Assembly: GCF_029675105.1 (NCBI RefSeq)
Contig: NZ_JAQQFV010000002.1
Span: 62,001-126,000 of the forward strand
Direction: 5' to 3'
Length of the DNA stretch: 64,000 bases
From: Nocardia anocheti
Lineage (GTDB): Bacteria; Actinomycetota; Actinomycetes; Mycobacteriales; Mycobacteriaceae
In this document: positions 1 to 7,067 of the stretch, piece by piece
How positions within the stretch are numbered: position 1 is the stretch's first letter
How the letters are laid out: every line of letters starts with the position of its first letter
Made by a program: the position numbers and the translations under genes
The notes under the pieces: generated by a model
Seen by the model: the letters and a program-made list of their open reading frames with translations, nothing else
Database searches by the model: none
Told to the model about the DNA's origin: nothing

Positions 1-27
1 CCGGCGTGCTCCCCCGCGACACGCCGG
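1..27. terminator. Hairpin at window edge
   Basis: The arms CCGGCGTG (1-8) and CACGCCGG (20-27) are perfectly complementary around an 11-base loop. It probably ends transcription of a gene outside the window, or separates that gene from the tRNA that follows. No T-tract follows, which is normal for terminators in high-GC actinobacteria. Confidence 0.4.
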
Positions 28-89
28 TCCGACCGAGAAAACCGACACGATTCCGGTACACCCGTACGAGTCGCTAGGCTGTCCCGGAC

Positions 90-163
90 GCCCCTATAGC
101 CCAATTGGCAGAGGCAGCGGACTTAAAATCCGCCAAGTCAGGGTTCGAGTCCCTGTGGGGGCA
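90..163 (+). tRNA. tRNA-Leu, anticodon UAA, short variable loop
   Basis: A full cloverleaf can be drawn: a 7-bp acceptor stem (GCCCCTA with TGGGGGC), a 3-bp D stem, anticodon stem GCGGA/TCCGC around loop CTTAAAA, a five-base variable loop CAAGT, and T arm CAGGG-TTCGAGT-CCCTG, with discriminator base A. The anticodon TAA reads UUA (and UUG by wobble). CCA is not encoded. Leucine tRNAs usually carry a long variable arm (class II), and this one does not. The anticodon is unambiguous; charging by leucyl-tRNA synthetase is inferred from it and from A73. It would be the functional counterpart of Streptomyces bldA. Confidence 0.9.
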
Positions 164-168
164 CTCCA

Positions 169-198
169 TCGGCGCGGGTCGATGACCTACCGCGCCGA
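169..198 (+). terminator. Hairpin after tRNA-Leu
   Basis: TCGGCGCGG (169-177) pairs perfectly with CCGCGCCGA (190-198) across a 12-base loop, six bases past the tRNA 3' end. It probably ends the tRNA transcript. A second small hairpin (CAGGTC-AACC-GACCTG) lies just downstream. Confidence 0.5.
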
Positions 199-279
199 CT
201 TCGCAGGTCAACCGACCTGCTCAGTCCGCGGGGAGTCCGCAGGTCGCGGCCCGGCATCCGTCGGCGCCCGGCCGTAACC

Positions 280-687
280 TCAGGTCATCCAGCGGCCGGT
301 CGAGCGGCTGGTCGTCAGGGCGAGGATGGTGCCGAACACGACGGTGGCGCACGCTGCCCAGGGCCTGGTTGCCGGAGTTCCTGCCACTGCGAGCGAGAGT
401 GCGCTGAAGGTCGCGATGCCGGTGAACACCGCGACGATCCATCGGCCTACCCGCTGACGGAACATCATCGCCACCGAACCGGCCAACCAGATCATGATCG
501 GCACCTCGAGCACCACCGCCACCGCGATACTCGTCCCGGACCGATCACCGACCGCGTCCTCGAGACTGCCGATGACAGCGGCGACCAGGAACGCCAGCAC
601 CGCGCACGCACCGGCGGCTACCGCCGACAGGATCGCCGCGGTCTTCGCGGCGGCGCCGGACGCGGCCATGTCCCCCTGACGTGTCAT
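280..687 (-). CDS. Small multi-pass membrane protein, unknown function
   Basis: About 135 residues with roughly four hydrophobic segments: one after a short polar N-terminus (AAILSAVAAGACAVLAFLVA), one around VVLEVPIMIWLAGSVAMM, and two toward the C-terminus separated by a basic loop (FRQRVGRWIV). No catalytic motif or known domain is recognised. The start is uncertain. The ATG at 687 is chosen, but an in-frame GTG at 711 and an ATG at 669 are also possible and none has an ideally spaced ribosome-binding site. It is transcribed away from the secreted protein gene that starts at 818. Confidence 0.55.
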   Translation of the reverse strand: MTRQGDMAASGAAAKTAAILSAVAAGACAVLAFLVAAVIGSLEDAVGDRSGTSIAVAVVLEVPIMIWLAGSVAMMFRQRVGRWIVAVFTGIATFSALSLAVAGTPATRPWAACATVVFGTILALTTSRSTGRWMT

Positions 688-817
688 CTCCTCATCCCAC
701 CACAGCGACACCTACGGGCGAGATTCCGAATCTCGCCGTGGTGGGGCTATGTTGATCCGGCGACCGGCCGTGTGTGTGGACCGGTGGGTTCTTCGACTCG
801 GTGGCGAAGGGATCGAC

Positions 818-2059
818 ATGGGCTCGGTGGTGGCCTGGATCGTGCGGACGGGGTGTGTGCTGGCCTTGGTGCTGGCGGGGCTCGGGGTGGGTGGGAGCGC
901 TTCGGCGGGTCCGCCGGATTCGCCGGTGTGCGCGTGGCGGTTCATGTCGAACAGCACGGTGTTGAATGTGGCGTTCCCCGATGCGAATTCGACGTATTGG
1001 CTGATGCCGTACGCGTTGGGGGCCGGGGATTCGATCGAGTTGTCGGGGACGTACGCGGCGGCGCGGTACTTCTCGCTGAACACCTACGGAACCGATCTGG
1101 ATACGGTCGACACCCTCAGGGATGACCAGATCGTGCCCGATCCGGGCAGTGCCAATCCGTTCGTGGACGCCGCTGCCGCCTCGCTGCCCGCGGACCAGAA
1201 GAAGTGGCATGCCACGTTGGTGAACGGGCCCGCCGATCACAGCCGCAATCAGTTGCGGGCGGTGGCGAGTGGGCAGGGGTCGCCGATCGGGTTCGTGATC
1301 GTGCGGGTGTATGTGCCGGACGATCCGTCCTCGCTCAGCGGTGGGGTTCCGCTGCCGGAGGTGACGCTCAGAATCGCGGGCGCCGAGGTCCCCGCCCAGC
1401 CGTGCGCGCAGCCCTTCGACCCGTCCACCTATACCGGCCCGGTGGCCGACGTCGCCAAGGACGCGTTCGATCGTGTGATCGCCGGTGCCGCCTCGGGCGC
1501 CTTCCCGGGCAACACCCCGGAGGCCGTCTTCAACAACCCGGCCAGCACCTCGGGCCTGTTCCCGAACGGCGACAACAAGTACGTCGGCACCCGCCTGAGT
1601 CATCAGCCGGGCCGACTGGTGGTGGTACGCGGCAAGGCACCGACCTTCCCGGACACCCGCGCGGGCCAGTCCCCCACCGACGCGACCCAGGTCCGCTACT
1701 GGTCGATGTGTCAGAACGACCTGCGCTCCCCCTACCCGGCCGTGGCCTGCGCCGCCGACTTCCAGACCGCCCTGGACGGCTCCGGCTACTACACCTACGT
1801 CCTCGGCGCGCCCGAGGATCTGCCGCGAGATCTCGACCCGACCGTCACGGTGATCCCCTGGGGCAGCACCGATGTGGACAAGGTCCTGTTCCTGCGCAAT
1901 ATGATCCCGAGCCCCGCCTTCTATCCGAATTCGATTCAGGCGTCGCAGGATTCGGGCAGCGACCCGGCCACGACGATGGGGCCGTACTACCCGAACACCG
2001 CCTACTGCGGCGCCGACACGTTCAGCACCGGCGGCGCCGCGGCATGCTTCGGGGAATGA
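818..2059 (+). CDS. Secreted hypothetical protein
   Basis: 413 residues starting with a typical Sec signal peptide: charged start, hydrophobic core VLALVLAGLGVGGSASA and a likely cleavage after ASA near residue 30. The mature protein has several Cys residues and aromatic-rich blocks such as YWSMCQND, YFSLNTYG and SGYYTYVLG, suggesting a folded, disulfide-stabilised exported protein. The second half resembles secreted proteins of unknown function in Nocardia and mycobacteria; I do not recognise an enzyme family. The ATG at 818 is preferred over an upstream in-frame start at 749 because GAAGGGA precedes it at the right distance and the signal peptide then begins properly. Confidence 0.75.
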   Translation: MGSVVAWIVRTGCVLALVLAGLGVGGSASAGPPDSPVCAWRFMSNSTVLNVAFPDANSTYWLMPYALGAGDSIELSGTYAAARYFSLNTYGTDLDTVDTLRDDQIVPDPGSANPFVDAAAASLPADQKKWHATLVNGPADHSRNQLRAVASGQGSPIGFVIVRVYVPDDPSSLSGGVPLPEVTLRIAGAEVPAQPCAQPFDPSTYTGPVADVAKDAFDRVIAGAASGAFPGNTPEAVFNNPASTSGLFPNGDNKYVGTRLSHQPGRLVVVRGKAPTFPDTRAGQSPTDATQVRYWSMCQNDLRSPYPAVACAADFQTALDGSGYYTYVLGAPEDLPRDLDPTVTVIPWGSTDVDKVLFLRNMIPSPAFYPNSIQASQDSGSDPATTMGPYYPNTAYCGADTFSTGGAAACFGE

Positions 2060-2067
2060 GACGCGAA

Positions 2068-2120
2068 CGCCCGCCGACGCCACGACCACCCGAGGGTTCG
2101 GGTCGCGGCGTCGACGGGCG
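2068..2120. terminator. Long imperfect hairpin between convergent genes
   Basis: The 20-base arms at 2068-2087 and 2101-2120 pair at 18 of 20 positions around a 13-base loop. It lies nine bases after the stop of the secreted protein and just before the stop of the convergent small membrane protein gene, so it probably terminates in both directions. Confidence 0.65.
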
Positions 2121-2131
2121 GAGCGCGCGGG

Positions 2132-2347
2132 CTACTCGCTGGGGGCGGGTAGGTCGCAGTTGTCGACCTTCGGGTTGACTCCCAGGTAGTTGAGGGGGCC
2201 TGCGATCGTGGTCACCGCGAGGGTGCCCAGGGTGGCGCAGTTCTGGTCCCTGTCGGTGAAATAGCCGCGCTGAGCTGCGGCGATCACGCCGATGAGCAGC
2301 CAGACCAGCACGATGATCGACAGGATGCGGGTGGTATTGACCGGCAT
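2132..2347 (-). CDS. Small single-span membrane protein
   Basis: 71 residues: a short N-terminus, one strong transmembrane helix (ILSIIVLVWLLIGVIAAAQ), then a polar region with two Cys (DQNCATLG and VDNCDLP). A strong ribosome-binding site AGGAGG lies 4-6 bases before the ATG. The same architecture is widespread as an uncharacterised protein in Nocardia and Rhodococcus. The gene next to it is also a tiny membrane protein, and both may belong to the cell-envelope stress repertoire, but nothing in the sequence defines a role. Confidence 0.75.
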   Translation of the reverse strand: MPVNTTRILSIIVLVWLLIGVIAAAQRGYFTDRDQNCATLGTLAVTTIAGPLNYLGVNPKVDNCDLPAPSE

Positions 2348-2380
2348 GATGTCCTCCTACGTGGTCAGGTCCGACCGCGG

Positions 2381-2536
2381 TCAGTAGTAGTGCCTACGGC
2401 CGCCGACCGGACGACCGACGGAACCCGCGAGGACGAGGACGAGCCCGATCACCAGCAGCACGACGCCGATGGTGCTGAGCAGCGAAATGCCGAAGACGAC
2501 TCCGGCGATGAGGAGAATTGCGCCGAGAAGAATCAT
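2381..2536 (-). CDS. Tiny hydrophobic protein, DUF6131-like
   Basis: 51 residues made almost entirely of two hydrophobic stretches (ILLGAILLIAGVVFGISLL and IGVVLLVIGLVLVLAG) followed by a basic, aromatic tail (GGRRHYY). This matches the small actinobacterial membrane proteins classed as DUF6131. The ATG at 2536 is chosen over the longer reading frame because AGGTGAG precedes it and the hydrophobic region starts at once. It lies 33 bases upstream of the 71-residue membrane protein gene on the same strand and could be cotranscribed with it. Confidence 0.65.
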   Translation of the reverse strand: MILLGAILLIAGVVFGISLLSTIGVVLLVIGLVLVLAGSVGRPVGGRRHYY

Positions 2537-2631
2537 GGAACTCACCTGTTCGGTAACAACTTTCGCGACACGCCGGGTAGCGCGCCCCGTAACTGGCGTA
2601 TGCCCGGTCGCGCCGAGCACAAACAGCTCCG

Positions 2632-3903
2632 TCAGGAAGTCCTTTTCTGCCGGACGCCGCGCCGCCAGACCTCGGCCAGGGACTGCGTCGCGGCGATATC
2701 TCGGGTCGGGTCGCCGTGGACGAGCAGCAGGTCCGCGCGCAGGCCCGGCGCGATCCGGCCGCGGTCACCGAGCCCGAAGTGCCGGGCAGGCAGGCTGGTC
2801 GCCGCGGCGAGCGCCTGGGTCGGTGACAATCCCGCTTCGGTGAGCAGGACCAGTTCGCGGTGCAGGCCCGAGCCGTGGGCGGGGGCGAACGGGGTCGCAT
2901 CGGTGCCAGCGAGCAGCGGGACGCCCGCCTCGTGCAGCGCGCGGGCCACCCGCAGGGCGTTGGCGAAGGTGCCGTGGCCCGCGTGGTCGGCGGCGCGCTG
3001 CTGTTCGATGGCCTCGAAGTAGGCGAGGGTGCTGATGACGAACGCGCCCTGGTCGCGCACGCGGTCGATCAGGCGCCGGGTGGTGGCGTCGTCGGCGAGG
3101 TCTGCCCAGACGTGGCCGAATCCGTCGACTCCGGCGTCGAGGGCGATGGTCACTTCACGGGCGGTGATGGCGTGGGCGATGACGCGCAGTCCCTGGTCGT
3201 GCGCGGCGCGGGTGAGCGCGGTGACAGTCTCGGGACCGAGGGCGGGCAGCGCGGTGCCCTGGGTGGCGCCGTCGTCGATGACGATCTTGAAGTAGTCGGC
3301 GCCCTCGGCGACCCGGGCGGCGACGAAGGCGGCCGCGTCCTGCGGGCCCGCGACGGTGTCGAACGGCGCGGCGGCCCGCACCAGGTCGGGGCGCCCGCTG
3401 CTCGCCAGCGCGGACAGCAGCTGGCTGGGGTGCCCGTGCGGCGCGGTCGCGAGGGTGCCGGGGCTGCGCAGGTCGGCGAGGTCGTCGCGGGCGGCGGCGA
3501 GGCGGCGCTGCTCGGGCAGGATCCGCGGCGGGCAGAACATATCGAGTTCGGTGGTCACGCCATGGCGCAGGGCCTCGGCCAGGCTGCCCTCGAAGACGTG
3601 GGTGTGGGCGTCGATCAGGCCGGGCAGCAGGGTGTTGCCGATGCCGTCGATCTCGAGCTCGGCCGGGCCGTCCGCCGCGACGATCACCCCACCCTGGACG
3701 ACGACCTCGGCCCGCTCGGTGACAGTGGTGCCGTCGAACACCCGCACGTCCCGGATGCGGGTTCGCGGTCCCGCGTCGGACGTGCCGCTGGAGCCGAGAA
3801 ACTGTGCGCCCGTGGCGATCCCGGCGATGCCTACGCCGGTGGCGGCCGCCGCGCCGAGAAACCAGCGGCGGTCGCGTCCCTTGTTCTGTGGTGTCGTTGT
3901 CAT
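2632..3903 (-). CDS. Tat-exported amidohydrolase (imidazolonepropionase-like)
   Basis: 423 residues. The N-terminus has a twin-arginine signal (DRRWFLGAAAATGVG), so the folded metalloenzyme is probably exported. The amidohydrolase domain follows: the metal-binding motif DAHTH after LLPGLI, a mid-domain Lys-containing strand (YFKIVIDDG), the HAIT and GFGHVWAD regions supplying further His ligands, and a catalytic-type Asp in LLAGTDATPF. The C-terminus forms the small composite beta-domain. Such enzymes hydrolyse cyclic amides, dipeptides or related bonds; the substrate cannot be predicted. AGGAGGAG precedes the ATG. The gene is divergent from the ECF sigma factor gene, and the 151-base gap holds a perfect inverted repeat (3962-4007), so the sigma factor may control it. 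Confidence 0.85.
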   Translation of the reverse strand: MTTTPQNKGRDRRWFLGAAAATGVGIAGIATGAQFLGSSGTSDAGPRTRIRDVRVFDGTTVTERAEVVVQGGVIVAADGPAELEIDGIGNTLLPGLIDAHTHVFEGSLAEALRHGVTTELDMFCPPRILPEQRRLAAARDDLADLRSPGTLATAPHGHPSQLLSALASSGRPDLVRAAAPFDTVAGPQDAAAFVAARVAEGADYFKIVIDDGATQGTALPALGPETVTALTRAAHDQGLRVIAHAITAREVTIALDAGVDGFGHVWADLADDATTRRLIDRVRDQGAFVISTLAYFEAIEQQRAADHAGHGTFANALRVARALHEAGVPLLAGTDATPFAPAHGSGLHRELVLLTEAGLSPTQALAAATSLPARHFGLGDRGRIAPGLRADLLLVHGDPTRDIAATQSLAEVWRRGVRQKRTS

Positions 3904-3961
3904 GAGCGGTCTCCTCCTCGGGGATGGTCGTCAACGAAGAGGGCGCCGCGACCACGGCCTG

Positions 3962-4007
3962 TGACATCGCGCGGAGGTGATCCATCCCATGGCGCGCCGA
4001 TGTCACG
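3962..4007. promoter_or_regulatory. Divergent TGTCAC inverted repeat, candidate ECF41 promoters
   Basis: GTGACATCG at 3962-3970 is the exact reverse complement of CGATGTCAC at 3999-4007. Each arm places TGTCAC, the -35 motif known for ECF41 (SigJ-type) sigma factors, facing one of the two divergent genes; the amidohydrolase side reads TGTCACA in full. The -10 elements are less clear (CGTC is expected about 16 bases downstream and is not exact). This would let the sigma factor activate itself and the amidohydrolase. Confidence 0.45.
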
Positions 4008-4054
4008 TTTCGTGGCCGCGATCACTCCAAGATGGAGACACCCGAGGAGGCACC

Positions 4055-4918
4055 ATGACCGACAGCCCGACCACGCGCTATCTCGGCCACCGCGAACTGT
4101 TGTTCTCGATCGTCTACAACATGCTCGGCTCGGTCGCCGACACCGAGGACGTGCTCCAAGACGTCTGGCTCGCCTGGACGTCGAACAGCGAACGGCACGT
4201 GGACAATCCGCGTGCCTACCTGGTGCGGATCGCCATCAACGCGGCACTGGCCAGACGCGCCACGGTGCAGCGACGACGGGAAACTTATGTGGGCCAATGG
4301 CTTCCGGAACCACTGCTCACCGAACCGGATGCCGCCGAGCCGGTCCTGCGGACCGAGACGTTCTCGATGGCCCTGCTCGTCGTGCTGGAAACCTTGTCCC
4401 CGCTCGAACGCGCGACCTTCGTCCTGCACGAGGCATTCGCCTTCTCCCACACCGAGATCGCCGAGATGCTGGGCCGCTCCCCCGCCGCCGTGCGTCAGCT
4501 CGCCCATCGCGCCCGCGAGCACGTCCGCGCCCGGCGGCCACGGCACCCCACCGACGACCACACCCGCGCCGAGGTGACGCGGCGTTTCGTCGAGGCGGCG
4601 CTCGGCGGCGACCTCACCGCCCTGCTCGATGTCCTCGCCCCCGAGGTCACCCTGTGGACCGACGGCGGCGGCAAGGGCCCCGCCGTGAGCCTGCGCCCCG
4701 TGCGCGGTCGTGACCGCGTCGCCGCCCTGTTCAACGCCGTCGCGGCGGGTATCGACCAGCCCTACGACGTGCGCTACCGTCCCGTCAACGGCGACGCGTC
4801 CGCGTTGATCTTCGATACCGGCGCGCCGCTGGCGGCGATCATCGTGGAGGTGACCGACGGGCGCGTCCAGGGGATCTACGCGGTCACCAATCCCGACAAG
4901 CTCACCCACGTGGGCTGA
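4055..4918 (+). CDS. sigJ: ECF sigma factor, SigJ/ECF41 type
   Basis: 287 residues. Sigma region 2 spans the N-terminal ~70 residues (LFSIVYNMLGSVADTEDVLQDVWLAW), and region 4 follows (LSPLERATFVLHEAFAFSHTEIAEMLGRSPAAVRQLAHRAREHV). The last ~110 residues form a SnoaL/NTF2-like domain (ALLDVLAPEVTLWTDGGGKG...), the fused C-terminal regulatory domain that typifies ECF41 factors and replaces a separate anti-sigma factor. The ATG at 4055 follows GAGGAGG and is preferred over an upstream in-frame start at 3977. The TGTCAC repeat in the divergent promoter region suggests autoregulation. A secreted cupin gene converges from the other side, four bases after the stop. Confidence 0.9.
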   Translation: MTDSPTTRYLGHRELLFSIVYNMLGSVADTEDVLQDVWLAWTSNSERHVDNPRAYLVRIAINAALARRATVQRRRETYVGQWLPEPLLTEPDAAEPVLRTETFSMALLVVLETLSPLERATFVLHEAFAFSHTEIAEMLGRSPAAVRQLAHRAREHVRARRPRHPTDDHTRAEVTRRFVEAALGGDLTALLDVLAPEVTLWTDGGGKGPAVSLRPVRGRDRVAALFNAVAAGIDQPYDVRYRPVNGDASALIFDTGAPLAAIIVEVTDGRVQGIYAVTNPDKLTHVG

Positions 4919-4922
4919 GCGG

Positions 4923-5372
4923 CTACGGGCAGTCGGGTGCGGGCGCGTCGACGAACAGCGGTTCCCCGACGCGGTTGAGGTAGGCGACGTAGAGCACGGC
5001 GGGCGCTGTCCCGAGATTGCGGCCGACGTGCACGTGGTCGGGCCCGATGGTCTCGGACAGGCCCTGACCGGCGGCATAGGTGGTCGCCACACAGTCGGCC
5101 TCGTAGCGGGTCACCTGCCCGGCGGTCACGAAGGCGAGGACGGTGTTGTCGTGATAGTGCCAGCCGAGCGTGCCCCCGGGCGCGAGGGTGATGCGCCGGA
5201 AGGTGAACACACTCGGCAGCGCGGCGAAGGGGCTGAAGGCGCTCACGTCGACCTGCGCCAGCGGCTCGACCGTCACCCCCGACGCCGGGGTGGCCGACGC
5301 CGAAGGCGCGAGAGCGACAACCGCGGCAGCCGTGACCACGGCGCCGCAGACAGCCTTCCGAGAGGCCCGCAT
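4923..5372 (-). CDS. Secreted cupin-domain protein
   Basis: 149 residues: a signal peptide (basic start, hydrophobic core, cleavage near PSASA) followed by one cupin beta-barrel. Cupin motif 1 is visible as GTLGWHYHDNTVLAFVTAGQVTRYE and motif 2 around GPDHVHVGRNLG, with three His available for a metal. The substrate is unknown. The start at 5372 is preferred over a GTG at 5396 because a good -10 hexamer (TATACT, 5379-5384 on the minus strand) ends six bases before the ATG, so the message is probably leaderless. It converges on the ECF41-type sigma gene; small enzymes beside such sigma genes are often their targets, but the TATACT promoter argues against that here. Confidence 0.75.
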   Translation of the reverse strand: MRASRKAVCGAVVTAAAVVALAPSASATPASGVTVEPLAQVDVSAFSPFAALPSVFTFRRITLAPGGTLGWHYHDNTVLAFVTAGQVTRYEADCVATTYAAGQGLSETIGPDHVHVGRNLGTAPAVLYVAYLNRVGEPLFVDAPAPDCP

Positions 5373-5378
5373 CTTCGT

Positions 5379-5384
5379 AGTATA
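5379..5384 (-). promoter_or_regulatory. -10 element for leaderless cupin transcript
   Basis: TATACT on the minus strand lies six bases before the ATG at 5372, the spacing of a -10 box whose transcript begins at the start codon itself. No convincing -35 was seen. Confidence 0.4.
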
Positions 5385-5428
5385 CGAGCTTTCCACCCGC
5401 TTCGACCTGCGAAAATGCGGGCGGGGTG

Positions 5429-6655
5429 TTATCCGGCGGTCAAGCCCTTGGCGATATGGGTGACCTGGATTTCATTGGAGCCCGCGTAGATCATCAGCGA
5501 CTTGGCGTCGCGGGCGAGCTGTTCGACCTTGTACTCGGCCATGTAGCCGTTGCCGCCGAAGAGCTGCACGGCCTCCATGGCGACCTCGGTGGCGGCGCGC
5601 GAGGAATAGAGCTTCATGGCGGAGGCTTCGGCGAGGGTCACCTTGTCACCGGCGGCGGTGCGCTCGATGGCGTTGAACACCATGTTCTGCACATTGATTC
5701 GCGCGATCTCCATCTCGGCCAGCTTGAGCTGGATGAGCTGGAACTGCGCGATCTCCTTGCCCCACAGTGTGCGGGACTTGGCGTAATCGACGCACAGGCG
5801 GTGACATTCGTTGATGATGCCCAGCGCCAGCGAGGCGATGCCGATGCGCTCGACCACGAAAGACTCTTTGGCACTGTCCTTTCCGTCGCCCTTGGCGGCG
5901 TTCTCGGTCTCGCCGAGCAGCCGGTCGGGGGTGATGCGGACGTTCTCGAAGAACAGTTCGCCGGTGGGCGAGGAGTTCATGCCCATCTTCTTGAACGGCG
6001 GGCTCTGCACGAAACCGGGCATGCCCTTGTCCAGCACGAAGGCCAGCACCTTGCGGTCGCGGCGGTCGGTGCCGTCCTGTTCGTCGAGCTTGGCGTAGAC
6101 GATGGTGACGTCGGCGTAGGGGCCGTTGGTGATGAAGGTCTTGCGCCCGTTGAGGATGTAGTCCTCGCCGTCGCGACGCACATAGGACTTCATCCCACCG
6201 AAGGCGTCGGACCCGGAGTCCGGTTCGGTGATGGCCCACGCGCCGACCTTGGCCATGGTGACCAGGTCGGGCAGCCAGCGCTTCTTCTGCGCGAGGGTGC
6301 CGCGGCTGCGGATGGTGCCTGCGGCGAGCCCGAGGCTGACCCCCATCGAGGCCACCAGCCCCAGGCTCACCCCGGCCAGCTCACTGTTGAGCACCACCCC
6401 CATGCTGCCCGCCCCGCTGAGTCCCCCACTCGACTTCCCGGCCCCGCTGTCGCCCGCTTCCTCCCGGGCCAGCGCCTTCTCCAGCCCGTCCCGCGCCATC
6501 TCGTCGATCCCGAAGGTGGCGAACATCTTGCGAATGATGTCGAACGGCGGCAGCGCCCCGCTCTCCAGCTGGTCGACCTGCGGGGTGATCTCCTTGGCGA
6601 TGAACCCGCGCACGGCCTCACGGAACATCAGGTCTTCGTCGGACCACTGGTACAT
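5429..6655 (-). CDS. Acyl-CoA dehydrogenase (FadE family)
   Basis: 408 residues with the three ACAD domains: an N-terminal helical domain, the middle FAD/substrate signature GAWAITEPDSGSDAFG, and a C-terminal four-helix domain ending LARDAKSLMIYAGSNEIQ. A glycine/serine-rich loop (about residues 90-106) sits in the first domain. Oddly, the position that holds the catalytic Glu in medium-chain enzymes (IYEGT) is Ala here (about residue 391), and the alternative site used by isovaleryl- and long-chain enzymes is Thr (SRTLWG). It may be a subunit of a heteromeric FadE complex or use another base. The ATG at 6655 follows AGGGAG. A KstR-type palindrome lies 43 bases upstream, so sterol or fatty-acid control is likely. 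Confidence 0.9.
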   Translation of the reverse strand: MYQWSDEDLMFREAVRGFIAKEITPQVDQLESGALPPFDIIRKMFATFGIDEMARDGLEKALAREEAGDSGAGKSSGGLSGAGSMGVVLNSELAGVSLGLVASMGVSLGLAAGTIRSRGTLAQKKRWLPDLVTMAKVGAWAITEPDSGSDAFGGMKSYVRRDGEDYILNGRKTFITNGPYADVTIVYAKLDEQDGTDRRDRKVLAFVLDKGMPGFVQSPPFKKMGMNSSPTGELFFENVRITPDRLLGETENAAKGDGKDSAKESFVVERIGIASLALGIINECHRLCVDYAKSRTLWGKEIAQFQLIQLKLAEMEIARINVQNMVFNAIERTAAGDKVTLAEASAMKLYSSRAATEVAMEAVQLFGGNGYMAEYKVEQLARDAKSLMIYAGSNEIQVTHIAKGLTAG

Positions 6656-6697
6656 CTCTGGACTCCCTGGGAGCTCGCCGGAACTTTTCCTCAAATA

Positions 6698-6711
6698 TAG
6701 AACAGGTTCTA
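6698..6711. promoter_or_regulatory. KstR-type operator
   Basis: TAGAACAGGTTCTA is a near-perfect palindrome and fits the known KstR (cholesterol-regulon repressor) consensus TNNAACNNGTTNNA at every fixed position. It lies 43 bases before the acyl-CoA dehydrogenase start and 72 bases before the divergent YdeI-like gene. Confidence 0.6.
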
Positions 6712-6782
6712 ATTTTCTAGGGGAAGATGCGGCCGGTACGGACTCGGGCCGGGTTTTCGCAGGTCCGCGCTACCGTGGAGGG

Positions 6783-7052
6783 ATGAGTGGTCAGCGGGTG
6801 CCGGGTGGGGTCGTGCATGCGTTGCCTGATGATCTGCGGGTGGCGTTGTCGGGGAACGCGGTGGCGTTGGCGGCGTGGCGGGATATCACGCCGTTGGCGC
6901 GTAACGAGTTCATCTGCTGGGTGGAGGATGCCAAGCAGGCTGCTACGCGGGAGCGGCGGATTCGGCGGACGCAGGAGGAGTTGGCGGAGGGGATGCGGCG
7001 GCCGTGTTGTTGGCCCGGATGCGCGCACCGGGAGCGGACGGGGAGCGCGTAG
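6783..7052 (+). CDS. YdeI/OmpD-associated family small protein
   Basis: 89 residues. The C-terminal half has the conserved pattern of the YdeI/OmpD-associated family (AWRDITPLARNEFICWVEDAKQAATRERRIRRTQEELAEGMRRPCCWPGC), that is, an aromatic W..VxxAKxxxTRxRRI core followed by a Cys pair. Members have been linked to bacteriocin resistance, but the biochemical role is unknown. A GGAGGG run directly upstream of the ATG fixes the start. It is divergent from the acyl-CoA dehydrogenase. Confidence 0.7.
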   Translation: MSGQRVPGGVVHALPDDLRVALSGNAVALAAWRDITPLARNEFICWVEDAKQAATRERRIRRTQEELAEGMRRPCCWPGCAHRERTGSA

Positions 7053-7067
7053 GCCGTGGGCGCGTGG

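Noticed and set aside
692..2089. 465-codon open frame on the minus strand opposite the secreted protein
   Set aside because: It is a GC-driven shadow: Arg/Gly/His-rich, no domain, and it covers a plus-strand gene with a clear signal peptide and ribosome-binding site.
4923..5396. Cupin gene as a target of the neighbouring ECF41 sigma factor
   Set aside because: No TGTCACA motif precedes it; instead a housekeeping-like TATACT box sits six bases before the ATG.
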